From Ophiothrix spiculata (taxonomy: Eukaryota > Echinodermata > Ophiuroidea > Amphilepidida > Ophiotrichidae), in the NCBI GenBank assembly GCA_000969725.1, contig JXSR01S010092.1: DNA of 27,798 bases. One strand, written 5' to 3'. Position 1 is the stretch's first letter, and each line of letters opens with the position of its first letter. Below the pieces are notes generated by a model. The model was given only the letters and a program-made list of their open reading frames with translations, did no database searches and was not told the DNA's origin. Made by a program: the position numbers and the translations under genes. Positions 1 through 9,514 of this stretch are shown one piece after another.

Positions 1-1
1 T

Positions 2-143
2 TTTTTGAAGGTTTTATTTGCTGATGGTACAGTGAGTTGCAGTTCAGGGGCAGTATCATCAGTTTTGACTTCTCAGAGTAGAGAGCCTTCTCCTCAACGT
101 GGTGGCAGTGCTATGAGTATCGGTTTCAACGATTCTAAGAGAG
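2..143 (+). CDS. SPAG17: SPAG17 exon 1 of window (5' side cut off)
   Basis: First visible exon, read in the frame giving VLFADGTVSCSSG and ending ...FNDSKR plus one base (phase 1). A strong donor, GTGAGT, follows at 144. VLFADGT is one of the DGT-type beta-hairpin motifs that recur along this part of SPAG17. The Ser/Pro/Arg-rich segment after it (SQSREPSPQRG) looks like a disordered linker. The left boundary is uncertain: the coding frame runs to the window edge, but TTTTTTGAAG at 1-10 could also be a weak acceptor, which would put the exon start at 11. The preceding half of the gene lies outside the window. Confidence 0.75.
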
Positions 144-536
144 GTGAGTCGTAGCCCATCCATTTTCAGTTATTTCTTGTGCCCTGTGTTGCTTTTACTG
201 GGACTGACCTATTTGTATTCTTAATATGCTTTATAAAATTTGTAGTAAAGCTTTAATTTATACACTCTGCATAAGGGGAGACATAAACCAATTGGCAACA
301 ACTAGCTGTTATCTGAATTTGTTATCAAAATCAATATTTGGTTACAGAAAATGTCAAGAATTTCGATCATAGTTTGTGGCATTTTGGAAGTAAAAAATTT
401 ATGACATATGTGTTTTCTTTTTGTTTCATGAACAAAAATATTTAATTTTGAATATTTTCTGGCACTTACCTTTACATTGTTATTAGTTTTTAATAAAGAA
501 AATACACATCAAACCTCAAAATGTATTTCTGTTTAG
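144..536 (+). other. SPAG17 intron, no other feature seen
   Basis: Phase-1 intron from GTGAGT to TTTCTGTTTAG. The 393 bases are AT-rich. I see no further exon, repeat or RNA gene in them. Confidence 0.7.
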
Positions 537-617
537 GGAAGGGGAGGGTGGGGAAGAAAGGGAAGAGACGATCTAGTATAAAGAAATCTGGGAAGAAAAA
601 AGAAAAAGAGACGGAGG
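537..617 (+). CDS. SPAG17: SPAG17 exon 2, Lys-rich
   Basis: Short 81-bp phase 1-1 exon between TTTCTGTTTAG and GTATGT. It encodes about 27 residues dominated by Lys, Gly, Arg and Glu (GKGRVGKKGKRRSSIKKSGK, then KKEKETE). It is a basic, probably disordered linker. Phase matches both neighbouring exons (the codon split by each intron reads Gly, then Val). Because its length is a multiple of three and the phases agree, skipping it would keep the frame. Confidence 0.75.
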
Positions 618-919
618 GTATGTCATGAATCATAAGAATAAAAGAATAGGGGAATTCATTGTAGGTACATGGACCCATGAAAACTTTGATATTTGCCTAT
701 TGATTTGAACCAAAGCTTACTCTGTTTTTAATGAACTTTGGTCCAATATTTCATAATTAAATCTGTATTAAATGTGATTCAGAGCCAAATTTTATGTTCT
801 TAATTTGACACAATGAATACATCTATGACTCTTGATTTATTTATGCATGTGACTATTTTAACAGATATAAAGCACCTATTGTCATGCTAGTGCTGTATGG
901 AAAGGTCCATTGTATACAT

Positions 920-1185
920 ATATTATTATTTATTATTATTATTACTATTACCAAGTTCTTATATGGCGCCCTACAAAGAACAGAGCGCCTTACAATAAGA
1001 AATAAACACAGAAAAAGGATTAAAAAAAACATATGGAAAAAAACAAGCAAATCTACACAGTGTTTTAAGCAACCGCTTGAACACAGGGATGGATATTGCC
1101 TCTTTCAGATCAATAGGAAGCTCGTTCCACAACCGAGGAGCACAAACAATGAATGAAGAATCGCCAGCGGTCTTAAAAGACTAAA
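920..1185. repeat. Dispersed repeat with (ATT)n head
   Basis: Begins with a TATTATTATT tract, then ACCAAGTTCTTATATGGCGC...AGAGCGCCTTACAA and a downstream block with GCTCGTTCCACAACCGAGGA. This arrangement (trinucleotide tract, then 'ATGGCGCCC...GCGCCTTACAA') resembles repeats that recur in many marine invertebrate genomes. Assignment to a named family is not possible by eye. It carries no usable coding frame. Confidence 0.4.
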
Positions 1186-1530
1186 TGAAAAGTGTGTTAT
1201 TTGATTTCAATCAAGTACTTCATTGTCCCTTTTAAATTTTGTTGTTGTTTGGTGTTGAGGTAAAATTTATTTATCAAATGTGATTTTTCTCTGGTTTTTT
1301 TTCACATATACAAGGTGGTGCAATGGTTTAGGGAACAGCTTGTTAGGCCTTTGGTACAAATAAGGGTATCAAGCAAAGTTTTGGTGAACTGTTTGGATTG
1401 GCATAAGTTATAGCCGTATTACTTGATTATAAGATCAAGAAGTTATTGTGCAGGGATGACTGCGCAAGATGTGTTTTTATTGCGCGCCTTAAAAAGTCGC
1501 TCACGCAAACTTGATTTTGATTTTATTAGA

Positions 1531-1762
1531 ACTTATTGACAATTGTGGCCAATAGGCCAAATATGAGACAATAATTACAATATATACAAACATTAAATAT
1601 AACAAGAAAATTGTACACATCAAAATATTAAAAATATAATTAAAAAACTTATTGACAATTGTGGCCAATAGGCCAAATATCAGACAATAATTACAATATA
1701 TACAAACATTAAATATAACAAGAAAATTGTACACATCAAAATATTAAAAATATAATTAAAAA
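1531..1762. repeat. 116-bp tandem duplication, two copies
   Basis: Copy 1 is 1531-1646 and copy 2 is 1647-1762. They start ACTTATTGACAATTGTGG and end in AAAATATAATTAAAAA. I see one difference over the unit (G at 1565 versus C at 1681), so the duplication is recent or recently homogenised. It lies inside an intron and has no apparent coding role. Confidence 0.9.
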
Positions 1763-2009
1763 AAAGAAAAGGAATATAAATTATGGGATTTACAGGAAGC
1801 AACACAATTGAAAGCATTTGAAAATAAAAATAAAACGAAAATTATATTTAAATCCTTAAACCAAGCAATATGGTTATATATACCTGTTTGGCAAACAGTA
1901 TTACTTGGTTGACTTTTGTAATTTATGAAGACAATTTCCTTGACAATTTAGGTTAATTTTTGATCAAAATATGCATATTTTTGGTTTAATGATAATATCC
2001 ATGCCTATA

Positions 2010-2190
2010 CCAAGTGATAAATTTATTACCCCTGTTTGTTTTTGATGCAATACTGAAGATATCTCTGGTTGGGTGCTGCATCACATTCCGCCTTCCGCCT
2101 CATGTGATACGTACAGCATCCAACCAGAGATATCTTTCTGTTTGCGTGAAAAAACAGAGGGTAACAATTATAGATTAATAACTGCGTATT
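2010..2190. repeat. Foldback (palindromic) element, left of a pair
   Basis: The core arms are GATATCTCTGGTTGGGTGCT (from 2058) and its near-exact inverse ending at 2134. Inner arms ATCACAT/ATGTGAT lie at 2081-2087 and 2102-2108, and there is a weaker outer arm (TTACCCCTGTTTG versus CAGAGGGTAA). The structure fits a foldback-type MITE. Its right side runs into the second foldback, with which it shares the block AGATTAATAACTGC. Confidence 0.65.
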
Positions 2191-2357
2191 ACTTGATGCG
2201 AGTGAAATTATACAACAATAATGCACCGCGTGCTGAAGTTGAAGTTGTCCACACTCACGAGGCGCAGCCGAGTGAGTTGGACAACTTCGACTTCAGCACA
2301 AGGTGCATTATTTTTGTACAATTTCCCGAGCGCCAAGTAAAGAGCAGTTATTAATCT
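2172..2357. repeat. Foldback element, long inverted arms
   Basis: Left arm about 2172-2258 and right arm about 2270-2357 are inverted copies with a few differences: AGATTAATAACTGC...GCGTGCTGAAGTTGAAGTTG against CAACTTCGACTTCAGCACAA...GCAGTTATTAATCT. The loop is only about ten bases (GAGGCGCAGC region), so the whole element is nearly one hairpin. There is no coding content. It fits a foldback MITE inside a SPAG17 intron. Confidence 0.8.
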
Positions 2358-2705
2358 AATTCATACACGACAATGATTAGAATATAATTTAAAAAAAATT
2401 AAACAGCATTATTATTGAAAAATGTGTTCCCTATTTCAATAAAACATAGAAAATACAACCATCCATCGTCCCATGTTATTCATTGTAATTTAGATTTACC
2501 TTTCTTTTAAAATGAAAATTGCCATACAAGCGCGAGTATGTTACGCGTACGCGTACATGGAATTGTATAATGCACCACGCGATATGCAGCGTGCAACTAG
2601 ACGAGATTAATGAATGCGTATAAGTTACAAACTGTCCAATTAGATTTACAATTTCAACGCAGAGTGTATGAATTAATATTAATATGTTGTCTAATTGTTG
2701 TTTAG

Positions 2706-2887
2706 TTAAAGGCAAGAATGCAGACAAAACTGACGATGTCCCCATAGTTGAGGTGACGGACGAGGAGAGTAAAGCTTGGATAACGACGGCTCCTGACGGC
2801 ACTAGGGTGGCTACAAAGAGTGATGGGACTGTGGAGGAGGTTAAGCAATGTATGCTATTCACTGCTACAGATCCTGTAACTAATGAA
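2706..2887 (+). CDS. SPAG17: SPAG17 exon 3, DGT-motif segment
   Basis: Exon between TTGTTGTTTAG and GTGAGT; phase 1 in, phase 0 out. It encodes about 61 residues: an acidic/Lys linker (VKGKNADKTDDV), then VEVTDEESKAWITTAPDGTR, ATKSDGTVEEVKQ and FTATDPVTNE. Two DGT turns (APDGTRVA, KSDGTVEE) continue the beta-hairpin pattern. The final ATDPVTNE joins in frame to VMTTREDRVV in the next exon, a junction typical of SPAG17 proteins as I recall them. Confidence 0.9.
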
Positions 2888-3590
2888 GTGAGTGGGTTGA
2901 CTGTGGTGGAGGTTAAGAAGAATAAGAATTTGTATGGTATATCCAAGAAAGTTAAACTGTGGCATTAATGCATGCTCCTGTTGGTCTCTGTTAAGCTATC
3001 AGGAAAATGCACATGAAATATTCTTTGCAAGAAACCGTTTGTACCATATATTGACGCAAGATTAAATGCCCTTCTGGCAAGTTACTAGATTTAAAAAAAT
3101 GGAAGTTATGTGAATCGGCCCATGTATTGCATGCAGGATGGACTAGCTATATTAGTTGCATGTATAAATGTGCATCAAGTTATATTGCACGAAAAATCAA
3201 ATGTTCTTTGAATTAACCATTGCTTAATAAATATTCACCCAGCTCATATTGGTGATGGACTGCCATGTGCATTTTTTTGCATATAATTAATTTGATTGGT
3301 AAATTGTGTCAATTCCAATATGTACGTTACATAATAATTCATAGGCCATCATGAAACAACTCAAATTTCAAAAGGTTAGAGAATTGAACTGGTAATAATA
3401 GGTTTCAAACCTAAGGTTCAAACCTGTATGACCACCGTGATTACATTTAAGTGTTGATTCCTCGAACAAGATTCTTAATCCTCTTATTGTTCTCCAATGA
3501 TGGAAGGGGTATCTGTTTGTGAAAAAACTGCTGAAAATTCAAGTTTTGACTCATCTGTGTTTAAGAACCTCTACAAATGCACATGTACAC

Positions 3591-4530
3591 TAGGCTGATT
3601 CACCAAAAAATAAAATTCTTATTTTTCTTCGGCTCACCCCCTCATTTTGTTTCTTTTTGAGTCGGAATCAATTATGCAAAATTTTAAAAAGTTCAAAAAA
3701 AATTCGGCTGTTTAAGTTTTGTGTACAAAGTCTATGGGAATTTTTGGCTCTCCTCTTTGTCATAAAAAAAAGTCATGATTAATTCTTTCTGGAAAGCTAA
3801 CAATTGCTGAGTATATTTAGCAATGTGTCCTTTAAATAAAACAACAAGAAAAAATTAACAGAATTCCCTCATTTTTTAGTAAATTACCTTTTTCTAAAAA
3901 AACATACATTTGGTGCAAAGCAGTTATCAGAACAGCCTAAACATTCAGTGGCTTAAAATCAATCTAATCCTTCTTGTGGATTTGATTTATGCCAGTGTCA
4001 ATGGCCAGTGGATAACAAAAGATTTTGATGGGATAGCCTTTTATAAACCTCAATTAGTTACATAACACTTTATGAGATGGAACTACTGTAACAATACAAC
4101 AATTATTGAAATTGTAGTGACCTGTTAGTGACCTAGGGGGAATCCCAAGATATATAAACAATCTAGGGAAATCCCTGCTGATCTGCTTATGAATAAGACT
4201 GCAAGGTTTTTTACATTTTTGGTATTTATACCCCACAATGAACTTAAGTGTTTTAGGTAATTATTTTTTATTAAACATTGACTCATCCCCCAACACCTCC
4301 ATAATTTGTACAGACCAAACATGAGTTTAACAAAGTGAAAAAAGTAATTTAAAATGATCACTCCAAAACTCCATTGACTTTGTACACAAAACTTTAACAG
4401 CCGGTAGTGCCCCCTAAACTTTTTTCAATTTTGTTTAAATTTTGCAGGATTGATTCTGATACTAAAAGAAAGAGAATAAGGGGATGAGCCGTAGAAAAAT
4501 AAGAATTTTATTTTTTTGTGAATCAGCCTA
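3591..4530. mobile_element. Non-autonomous hAT-like DNA element, long TIRs
   Basis: The element is 940 bp. The ends are inverted copies over about 165 bases: TAGGCTGATTCACCAAAAAA at the left and TTTTTTTGTGAATCAGCCTA at the right. An exact 8-bp direct repeat, ATGTACAC, flanks it at 3583-3590 and 4531-4538. An 8-bp duplication and TIRs starting TAGG are hAT-superfamily traits. No transposase frame is present. The arms differ at a modest number of positions, so the insertion is not very recent. Confidence 0.85.
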
Positions 4531-4549
4531 ATGTACACCATGGTTGTCA

Positions 4550-4760
4550 GCAAATAAGGTTTGGTGGTAACTTTCTTTTGGGGAAACAGGTTAAAGCAGC
4601 AGTACTTCCCTTGCTTTGCACCACTGAGTCCAAGGTTTGATTCACGATCTTGGCATTGTATGTGCGTTTGGTTTTCAGTCCATGCTCGCTTTGGCAGGTT
4701 CTTCTTCGGGCACTCTGTTCTTCCTCCTGCACTTAAAACTTATTAAAGAAAGATCTTGGA
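4550..4760 (+). mobile_element. tRNA-derived SINE-like repeat
   Basis: AAGGTTTGATTCACG near 4632-4646 resembles a degenerate RNA polymerase III B box (GGTTCGANTCC), with a tRNA-like stretch before it. The body after it (TTTTCAGTCCATGCTCGCTT, then GGTTCTTCTTCGGGCACTCT and TTCCTCCTGCACTT) resembles the 'GGTTTCCTCCGGG.CTCCGGTTTCCTCC' body of common invertebrate tRNA-SINEs. The A box is unclear. It starts just beyond the right target duplication of the hAT-like element. Confidence 0.5.
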
Positions 4761-4907
4761 CCCCAATGGACATAAGCTTCATCAGAGGACTTTGTGGATT
4801 ATCCTTGGCAATTAGCGTAAAGAATTCTTTCTTTTCTTGCCAGTGCAGTGGCTATGATACTTTTTAAATGTATGCCTAAATTACCCACACATGTTTTGAT
4901 TATTTAG

Positions 4908-5052
4908 GTGATGACTACTAGAGAGGACCGAGTCGTGACGATAGACCGGCCTGATAGGACGTGTATTGTAGATCATAATGAAGGGACGCGTATCACGACG
5001 TACTATACACAGGTTGAAGTGCAAGATGAAATGGAGGAGTATGAAGAAACTG
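4908..5052 (+). CDS. SPAG17: SPAG17 exon 4, conserved core motif
   Basis: Exon between GATTATTTAG and GTGAGT; phase 0 in, phase 1 out. It encodes VMTTREDRVVTIDRPDRTCI, then VDHNEGTRITTYYTQVEV and QDEMEEYEET. The TTREDRVVTI and DHNEGTRIT blocks are among the most recognisable parts of SPAG17 and help fix the gene's identity. Positions +5 and +6 of the donor fall within the target duplication of the repeat at 5065-5448. Confidence 0.93.
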
Positions 5053-5064
5053 GTGAGTTAATAT

Positions 5065-5448
5065 CCCTCTAGGAGGGGGGGTACTTAATACAAAAGTGAT
5101 CGCGGGGATGTGCCGCAAACTTGGATAGCAAAATCAGGTTGTCTGGTATGCCAATGGGACCTTTTTCTTTGCAAAATGTGGTATTTTGATGGGTCTGTTT
5201 TTCAAAATTTTCTAAAATTTGCACCAAAATCGGGCAAATTTTGGATTATTTTATAAATTTCAAACGAAAATCAAGAAATTTGCGCCAAAGTAGAGTCAAT
5301 TTTCGGAGAAAATTTCAATTTTTGCATAACTTTCAACTCAAAATTTAAGGAATTTGGTATATGGATGGGTCTCTTTTATTGAAGATTGGTATATGCATGG
5401 GTGCTACTTCAAATTTCCCAGCGGCACACCCCTACCAAAACCCCCGGG
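5065..5448. mobile_element. DNA element inserted beside a splice donor
   Basis: The ends are imperfect inverted repeats: CCCTCTAGGAGGGGGGG...GGGGATGTGCCGC at the left, and GCGGCACACCCCTACC...CCCCCGGG at the right. The exact 8-bp direct repeat GTTAATAT flanks it at 5057-5064 and 5449-5456. Inside, similar phrases occur in inverted order (ATGGGTCTGTTTTT; ATGGATGGGTCTC). It has no coding frame. It is probably a short non-autonomous transposon with 8-bp target duplications, possibly hAT-like. Confidence 0.65.
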
Positions 5449-5456
5449 GTTAATAT

Positions 5457-6166
5457 GATAACAGATATTGATGAATTAGATCAGTATTGATTATTTCGTT
5501 GCTACAGCAAAAAAAAATCTTTTTGTAGTTTAGAAAGCACTTCAAAACTAAACCAAAGATTGATTGCTTTTTATAAGGAAAGGGAAACACATCCTGTGTT
5601 TGGACTTTACAGTCTATTTTTGATTTTCATATCATTGCATAATTTTGTTTTACATTGTTTGTGATTCATGATGATTAAATAAATATTATTATTATTATTA
5701 TTAAACAATGACGACCCAGTTAGACGCCAGTTGGGTTTTGAAGCATCCCCTTATCAGATAGGGTCAGGTAGTAGTGCAGGCAGGTGCTCTTATATGATAC
5801 CTGAAAATAGAAAAAGGTTCTTCATTTCCGTTTTTGTATAACAACATAAGTCAAATAGATAGAAAACTAAGTTAATAATAAAAAGAAGAATCACTGGAAG
5901 ACCAAAAGGCCCGTTGATTCCCAAACAGGTAGCATCTAAAAAATCAAAGTACAATATTATAACCATATAAAATGATTCCAACTCAGATATGAGATTTTTT
6001 ATCTTTCTGGGAAATTCCTTCCATTTAAATATTTAATCTCTCTGTAAATATAGATAAAATATAGATTTAATATTTATTTCCTTTAAATTTTCTTTTGGCA
6101 TTTCATCATCTTTGACAAAAGTCTCAAAGAGATATTTTTCCTTGTGTGATTTTCTTGTTTTCACAG
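5457..6166 (+). other. Remainder of SPAG17 intron
   Basis: AT-rich intron sequence up to the acceptor TTCTTGTTTTCACAG. It holds an (ATT)n microsatellite at 5684-5702 after GATTAAATAA. There are no other exons or clear repeats. An ATG at 6112 lies upstream of the acceptor in the same frame as the exon but belongs to the intron. Confidence 0.65.
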
Positions 6167-7182
6167 GGGAGACATCTCCACCCAAAATGCGAGAGGTGAA
6201 GCAGGTGAAGGTCGAATGTGCCGGCTACGCAACAGTCATATTCAACTGTGAGGACAGCATAGCAACGACCATATTTGGCAGCGGGACCCAAGTCATTAGC
6301 ATACCCGATGGAACTTATGAAATATTCCACAGTGAGGGCAGCAGACTGCATGTAGATTCAGATGGCACAGCGTTGTATACTCCAAAACATGAACAGATCA
6401 AAGAAAACCCCGAGACGATATACACAATGAGACACAAGCACCATGTGGTTTTTGAGATGGTCGATAAAATGGGCAATATGTTCTCTGTGAAGAATACAGG
6501 AGAGGCCCAGGTCCTGAAGGGGTTGGATCTGGGTAATGAGTTACAGGTAGAAGAAAGTGAGGAAGGTAATAAAGAGAAAGGAAAGAAGGAAGAGGAAAAT
6601 ATGCATGTCCCAAGGTTCTTTGTGATTCATGATGATGGTAGTGGAATGGAGCTGTTACGTATGAAAGACATTGAGGAGTATCTAGAGATTGCTGACCGTG
6701 ATCCCACCGCTGCCATCCTTGCTGATTCAATCACGGATCACCCTGACATCAAGGGCATCAATATCATGCGACCATACACATCAACGCTTAGCCAGTCATG
6801 GCTGGTGCAATTTGATGAAAACAACGTCATCCCTCCTCATCTCAAATCTAGAGACTTTTCCAAGTTTCCTCCGTACGAAGCAAAACGAGCAGGTGCAAAA
6901 TTTGGCACCAATGTCGGCAAAGGTCTTGCAATAGGATCAGCTACCAAAGCGCAACAAAGAGGGCCTATTCCAGCATGCCCTGAAGAGCTTGAATTAAGGC
7001 AGTTTACAGAGTATAAACCCATGAGTGATGATTTGAGGAAGAGAATGAGGGTCGGGCTTGAAGCGTATGCAAAGGAAGTTGACAAGAAACAGAAAATGTG
7101 GATTGACAATGCTATGAAGGACCCAAGGAGTGCGGAGGAGGTGGCTGGAGCAGGGGAGCTGTTGGCACACATTCTGGCACAG
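6167..7182 (+). CDS. SPAG17: SPAG17 exon 5, large conserved core exon
   Basis: SPAG17 is a structural protein of the C1a projection of the ciliary central pair. It is needed for normal beating, and mouse SPAG17 is reported to bind SPAG6. This 1016-bp exon (phase 1 in, 0 out) gives about 339 residues. Order: MREVKQVKVECAGYATVIFN; beta-hairpin turns IPDGTYEIF, HSEGSRLHVDSDGTALY; FEMVDKMGNMFSVKNTGEAQ; an acidic/Lys linker (EESEEGNKEKGKKEEEN); PRFFVIHDDGSGMELLR; MRPYTSTLSQSWLVQFDENN; FSKFPPYEAKRAGAKFGTNV; then a helical end, RMRVGLEAYAKEVDKKQKMW...ELLAHILAQ. It is unusually long beside its neighbours (81-286 bp), so ancestral introns may have been lost here. The acceptor is CACAG and the donor GTAGGA. 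The Met at 6187 is internal, not a start. Confidence 0.95.
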
Positions 7183-7960
7183 GTAGGAATGAATGTAATA
7201 ATAACTTATGATAAAAGTGCCAATAATAAACCTTTGGGAACACCACATACTCACCACTAATGCTTTGAAGTTTTCAAAGACATCTGAAAATGGGGCAAAG
7301 TACACAAGATCTTGGAATGTACATCTAACATTCCTGTGATATACAACCATTTACATTCACTCGATACGTTTGTGCGCCTCACACACTGCATGTGTGTGCG
7401 CGTTGATATGCAACCTGGACATCATAACTTTGACAAACGAACATCATAACTCTTGGACTGTTAGTGGGACTAATGCTAGCAGCATACTGAAAACTAGTTT
7501 GTTTTTGTTTGAGTAAAAAAAGAAAAGTCACATATAAGATGATGCATATTCAAATTGACATCAATGTTTATAATAGACAAACTAATGATTGGTAATTTCA
7601 GAAACATTACGAAAGGCATCTCTGTAGTGTAGTGGTTTTAGATTTTGCCTTGCATGCATTGGGCCCAGGATTGGTTAAAACATGGTGAGACCAAATATAC
7701 CCACATTCATAGTCATCTTAAAAAGGAAGGTTGTTCTGTATTAAACCTCGAATGTTAATAACTTAAGATTTTGGTAAAACTTGGTGTTCTTGTGCAAAAG
7801 GCAACACTAAAATAACGGAAAGGAGACTTTAATAGATCCTTTATAAGGAAATTGTTAAATTGTTAGATAAAACACAAAATCAATTTTTGATAATATCAAA
7901 CATCGATCTTCAAGAATGTCACTGATTATCAATGACATTTTTTCATCATCCTTTCAACAG
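7183..7960 (+). other. SPAG17 intron
   Basis: Phase-0 intron from GTAGGA to CTTTCAACAG. Apart from the tRNA-like fragment near 7615-7690, it has only small repeats: CATCATAACTYTTG occurs twice near 7430-7455, and a GTGTGTGCG-rich patch lies at about 7370-7405. Confidence 0.65.
7613..7690 (+). repeat. Degenerate tRNA-Ala-like (SINE head) sequence
   Basis: GTAGTGTAGTGGTTTTAGA followed by TTGCCTTGCATGCATTGGGC and CCAGGATTGGTTAA follows the layout of a tRNA: D-arm/A-box region, anticodon arm with TTGCATGCA (like tRNA-Ala-UGC), and a decayed T-arm/B box. The acceptor stem does not pair and the B box is mutated. It is therefore a tRNA-derived SINE head or tRNA relic, not a working tRNA gene. Confidence 0.5.
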
Positions 7961-8226
7961 GAAGAAGACTCAGCCCCATATACAGAGGGTGCAATCCAAC
8001 CAGATGGAACAGCCCCAGCAGTGGGAGACCAACCAATAGACACAACAGCCAAACCAAGCGGAGTCACCAATGTCAATTCTGGTCCCATAGCAACACCTAA
8101 ACCCAAAGACATGGTGGGATGCAATGATGTGAAAGCGTTATATGAGGATGCTACAGCGCCCCCACCATTGCCTCCAGCACCGAAGCCAAAGAATAAATAC
8201 ACAGATGCTGATTGGGAAAGGGTGAG
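7961..8226 (+). CDS. SPAG17: SPAG17 exon 6, Pro-rich linker
   Basis: Exon between CTTTCAACAG and GTAAGT; phase 0 in, phase 2 out. It encodes about 89 residues: an Asp/Glu/Gly/Pro-rich start (EEDSAPYTEGAIQPDGTAPA), a Thr/Ser/Pro stretch, then a proline cluster APPPLPPAPKPK and finally KYTDADWERV. The low-complexity proline run suggests an exposed linker or an SH3/EVH1-type ligand, but no partner can be named. The split Arg codon (AG|G) links it to KDLDEEQACR in the next exon. Confidence 0.9.
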
Positions 8227-9236
8227 GTAAGTCACGGATATCAATCTACGTATTCCCTGAATTTTTTGGTCCCAACACTAGCACAGGCAAGAGATTTTCC
8301 AGCTTTTCAGCTGGTTCCAGCTTTTTTTAAAGTCAAATTTTCTGCAATTTTATTTATTTTCAACCCATTTTGAGGCATTTTTTACTTCACTTGCTTTTCC
8401 AGTGTTTTGAGCTTTTTTCAGTAAGATGCAATCTCATGCCTGCTAGAATACATGTACAAGCACACACTGATAAACATTCGCAAACCCAGCCAATGGATAT
8501 CCTTATACAAGGACATGCTTTTACAAAAACTCTGTATGTTCTAAAAAGTCAAGCTGAAGTTAGTTATAGTCGTGTGAATAAAACCTTTTCTCTTTTACGC
8601 ATCTTGTGCGCCAAGGTTAAAGTTCACGCGCAACCAACGCGATAATCCTGAGCTCCTGTGATTCGACAGTTCTGTTGCTGCATGACTTGATCAATTTGGT
8701 TTGTTTTTCACACACGGTGCGATTTGGTCCCGCCCAGAATGAAAAGGTTTGTTTCAGATGACTATAATGTGTTACTATGTATATGCTAACTAATTAGTAG
8801 TATATGTAATTATATATTGAAGGAAATAATATGTGATTGTTTCAGCGCATGCAGGGTACAGTATGCAGATGCAATTTTAAATACTGTATAAGTGGTACAT
8901 TTGGCGCTTCATTAATTTTCTTGCTCAATTTGCCTAGCGCGAAAATAAATGTTGTATGTATATACCGCTGCATGTTAAAAAAATTACAAGTGCGAAAAAT
9001 AAACCGTGCCAAATGATTCAAAATTGCTCAAATTAGCCTTGTGCAAAAATTACTGAGCATAAAAAATATTGGCATTTACAGTGCATACAAGATTTTAATT
9101 TTGAAGTCAACTGACCTTGATAGCTCAGATTGATAGGACCATATAAACAAAAAATACATGGTGGATGTTGCATTACTAAACAATGGGCCCTGCAAGCTGG
9201 ATTTTTGTTCACAAGGTCCAATAACTTTGTTTTCAG
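8227..9236 (+). other. SPAG17 intron with a diverged inverted repeat
   Basis: Intron of 1010 bases. About 8880-9085 has weak terminal inverted similarity (TACTGTA...TTTGGCGC at the left; ATTGGCATTTACAGTGC at the right) and internal GCGAAAATAAA phrases. It looks like an old relative of the foldback at 19503-19714. No extra exon is visible. Confidence 0.45.
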
Positions 9237-9466
9237 GAAAGACTTGGATGAAGAGCAGGCGTGCCGTCGTGCTCTCAGGAAGCGAGAAGTCCCCAATTAT
9301 TTTGACAGTGAATGGGGCAAAAGTTTCCTGCTATCACTGAGTGCTGGCCCAGATATGGACGCATTGACTAAAAATCTGGCAGTGGAGACGCGGAAAGGTG
9401 AAGGAGAAGGAAATAACCACAGTTTGCCTAGTACGCCAGCTGAGACACCTATCAGTGCACGCAATG
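9237..9466 (+). CDS. SPAG17: SPAG17 exon 7, RKDLDEEQ motif
   Basis: Exon between TTTGTTTTCAG and GTGAGT; phase 2 in, phase 1 out; about 76 residues. It starts KDLDEEQACRRALRKREVPN, a charged helical block well conserved in SPAG17, followed by YFDSEWGKSFLLSLSAGPDM. The last third (KGEGEGNNHSLPSTPAETPI, SARN) begins the long disordered linker. The final 37 bases plus the donor have a diverged copy 85 bp downstream (9515-9557). Confidence 0.92.
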
Positions 9467-9514
9467 GTGAGTAGATGGCTCTTTTTAAATCCATGACACC
9501 AATAAAAACCTGTG

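Larger units (their letters stand above)
618..2705 (+). other. SPAG17 intron with repeats
   Basis: Phase-1 intron of 2088 bases. It contains the dispersed repeat at 920-1185, the 116-bp tandem duplication at 1531-1762 and the double foldback at 2010-2357, listed separately. The rest is AT-rich with no coding signal. A short CpG-containing patch with the palindrome ACGCGTACGCGT lies near 2540. Confidence 0.7.

Noticed and set aside
340-420. Possible extra exon (ENVKNFDHSLWHFGSKK in frame)
   Set aside because: A short open stretch with an upstream ACAG, but no convincing donor, and the flanking exons already join in phase without it.
1311-1380. tRNA-like or SINE head (GGTGGTGCAATGGTTTAGGG)
   Set aside because: Looks like an A-box region, but no B box or foldable cloverleaf can be found.
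6112-6166. Methionine start for a separate 382-residue protein
   Set aside because: The ATG lies in intron sequence before a strong acceptor, and the exon continues SPAG17 in phase. The ATG-led reading also runs past the donor into the next intron.
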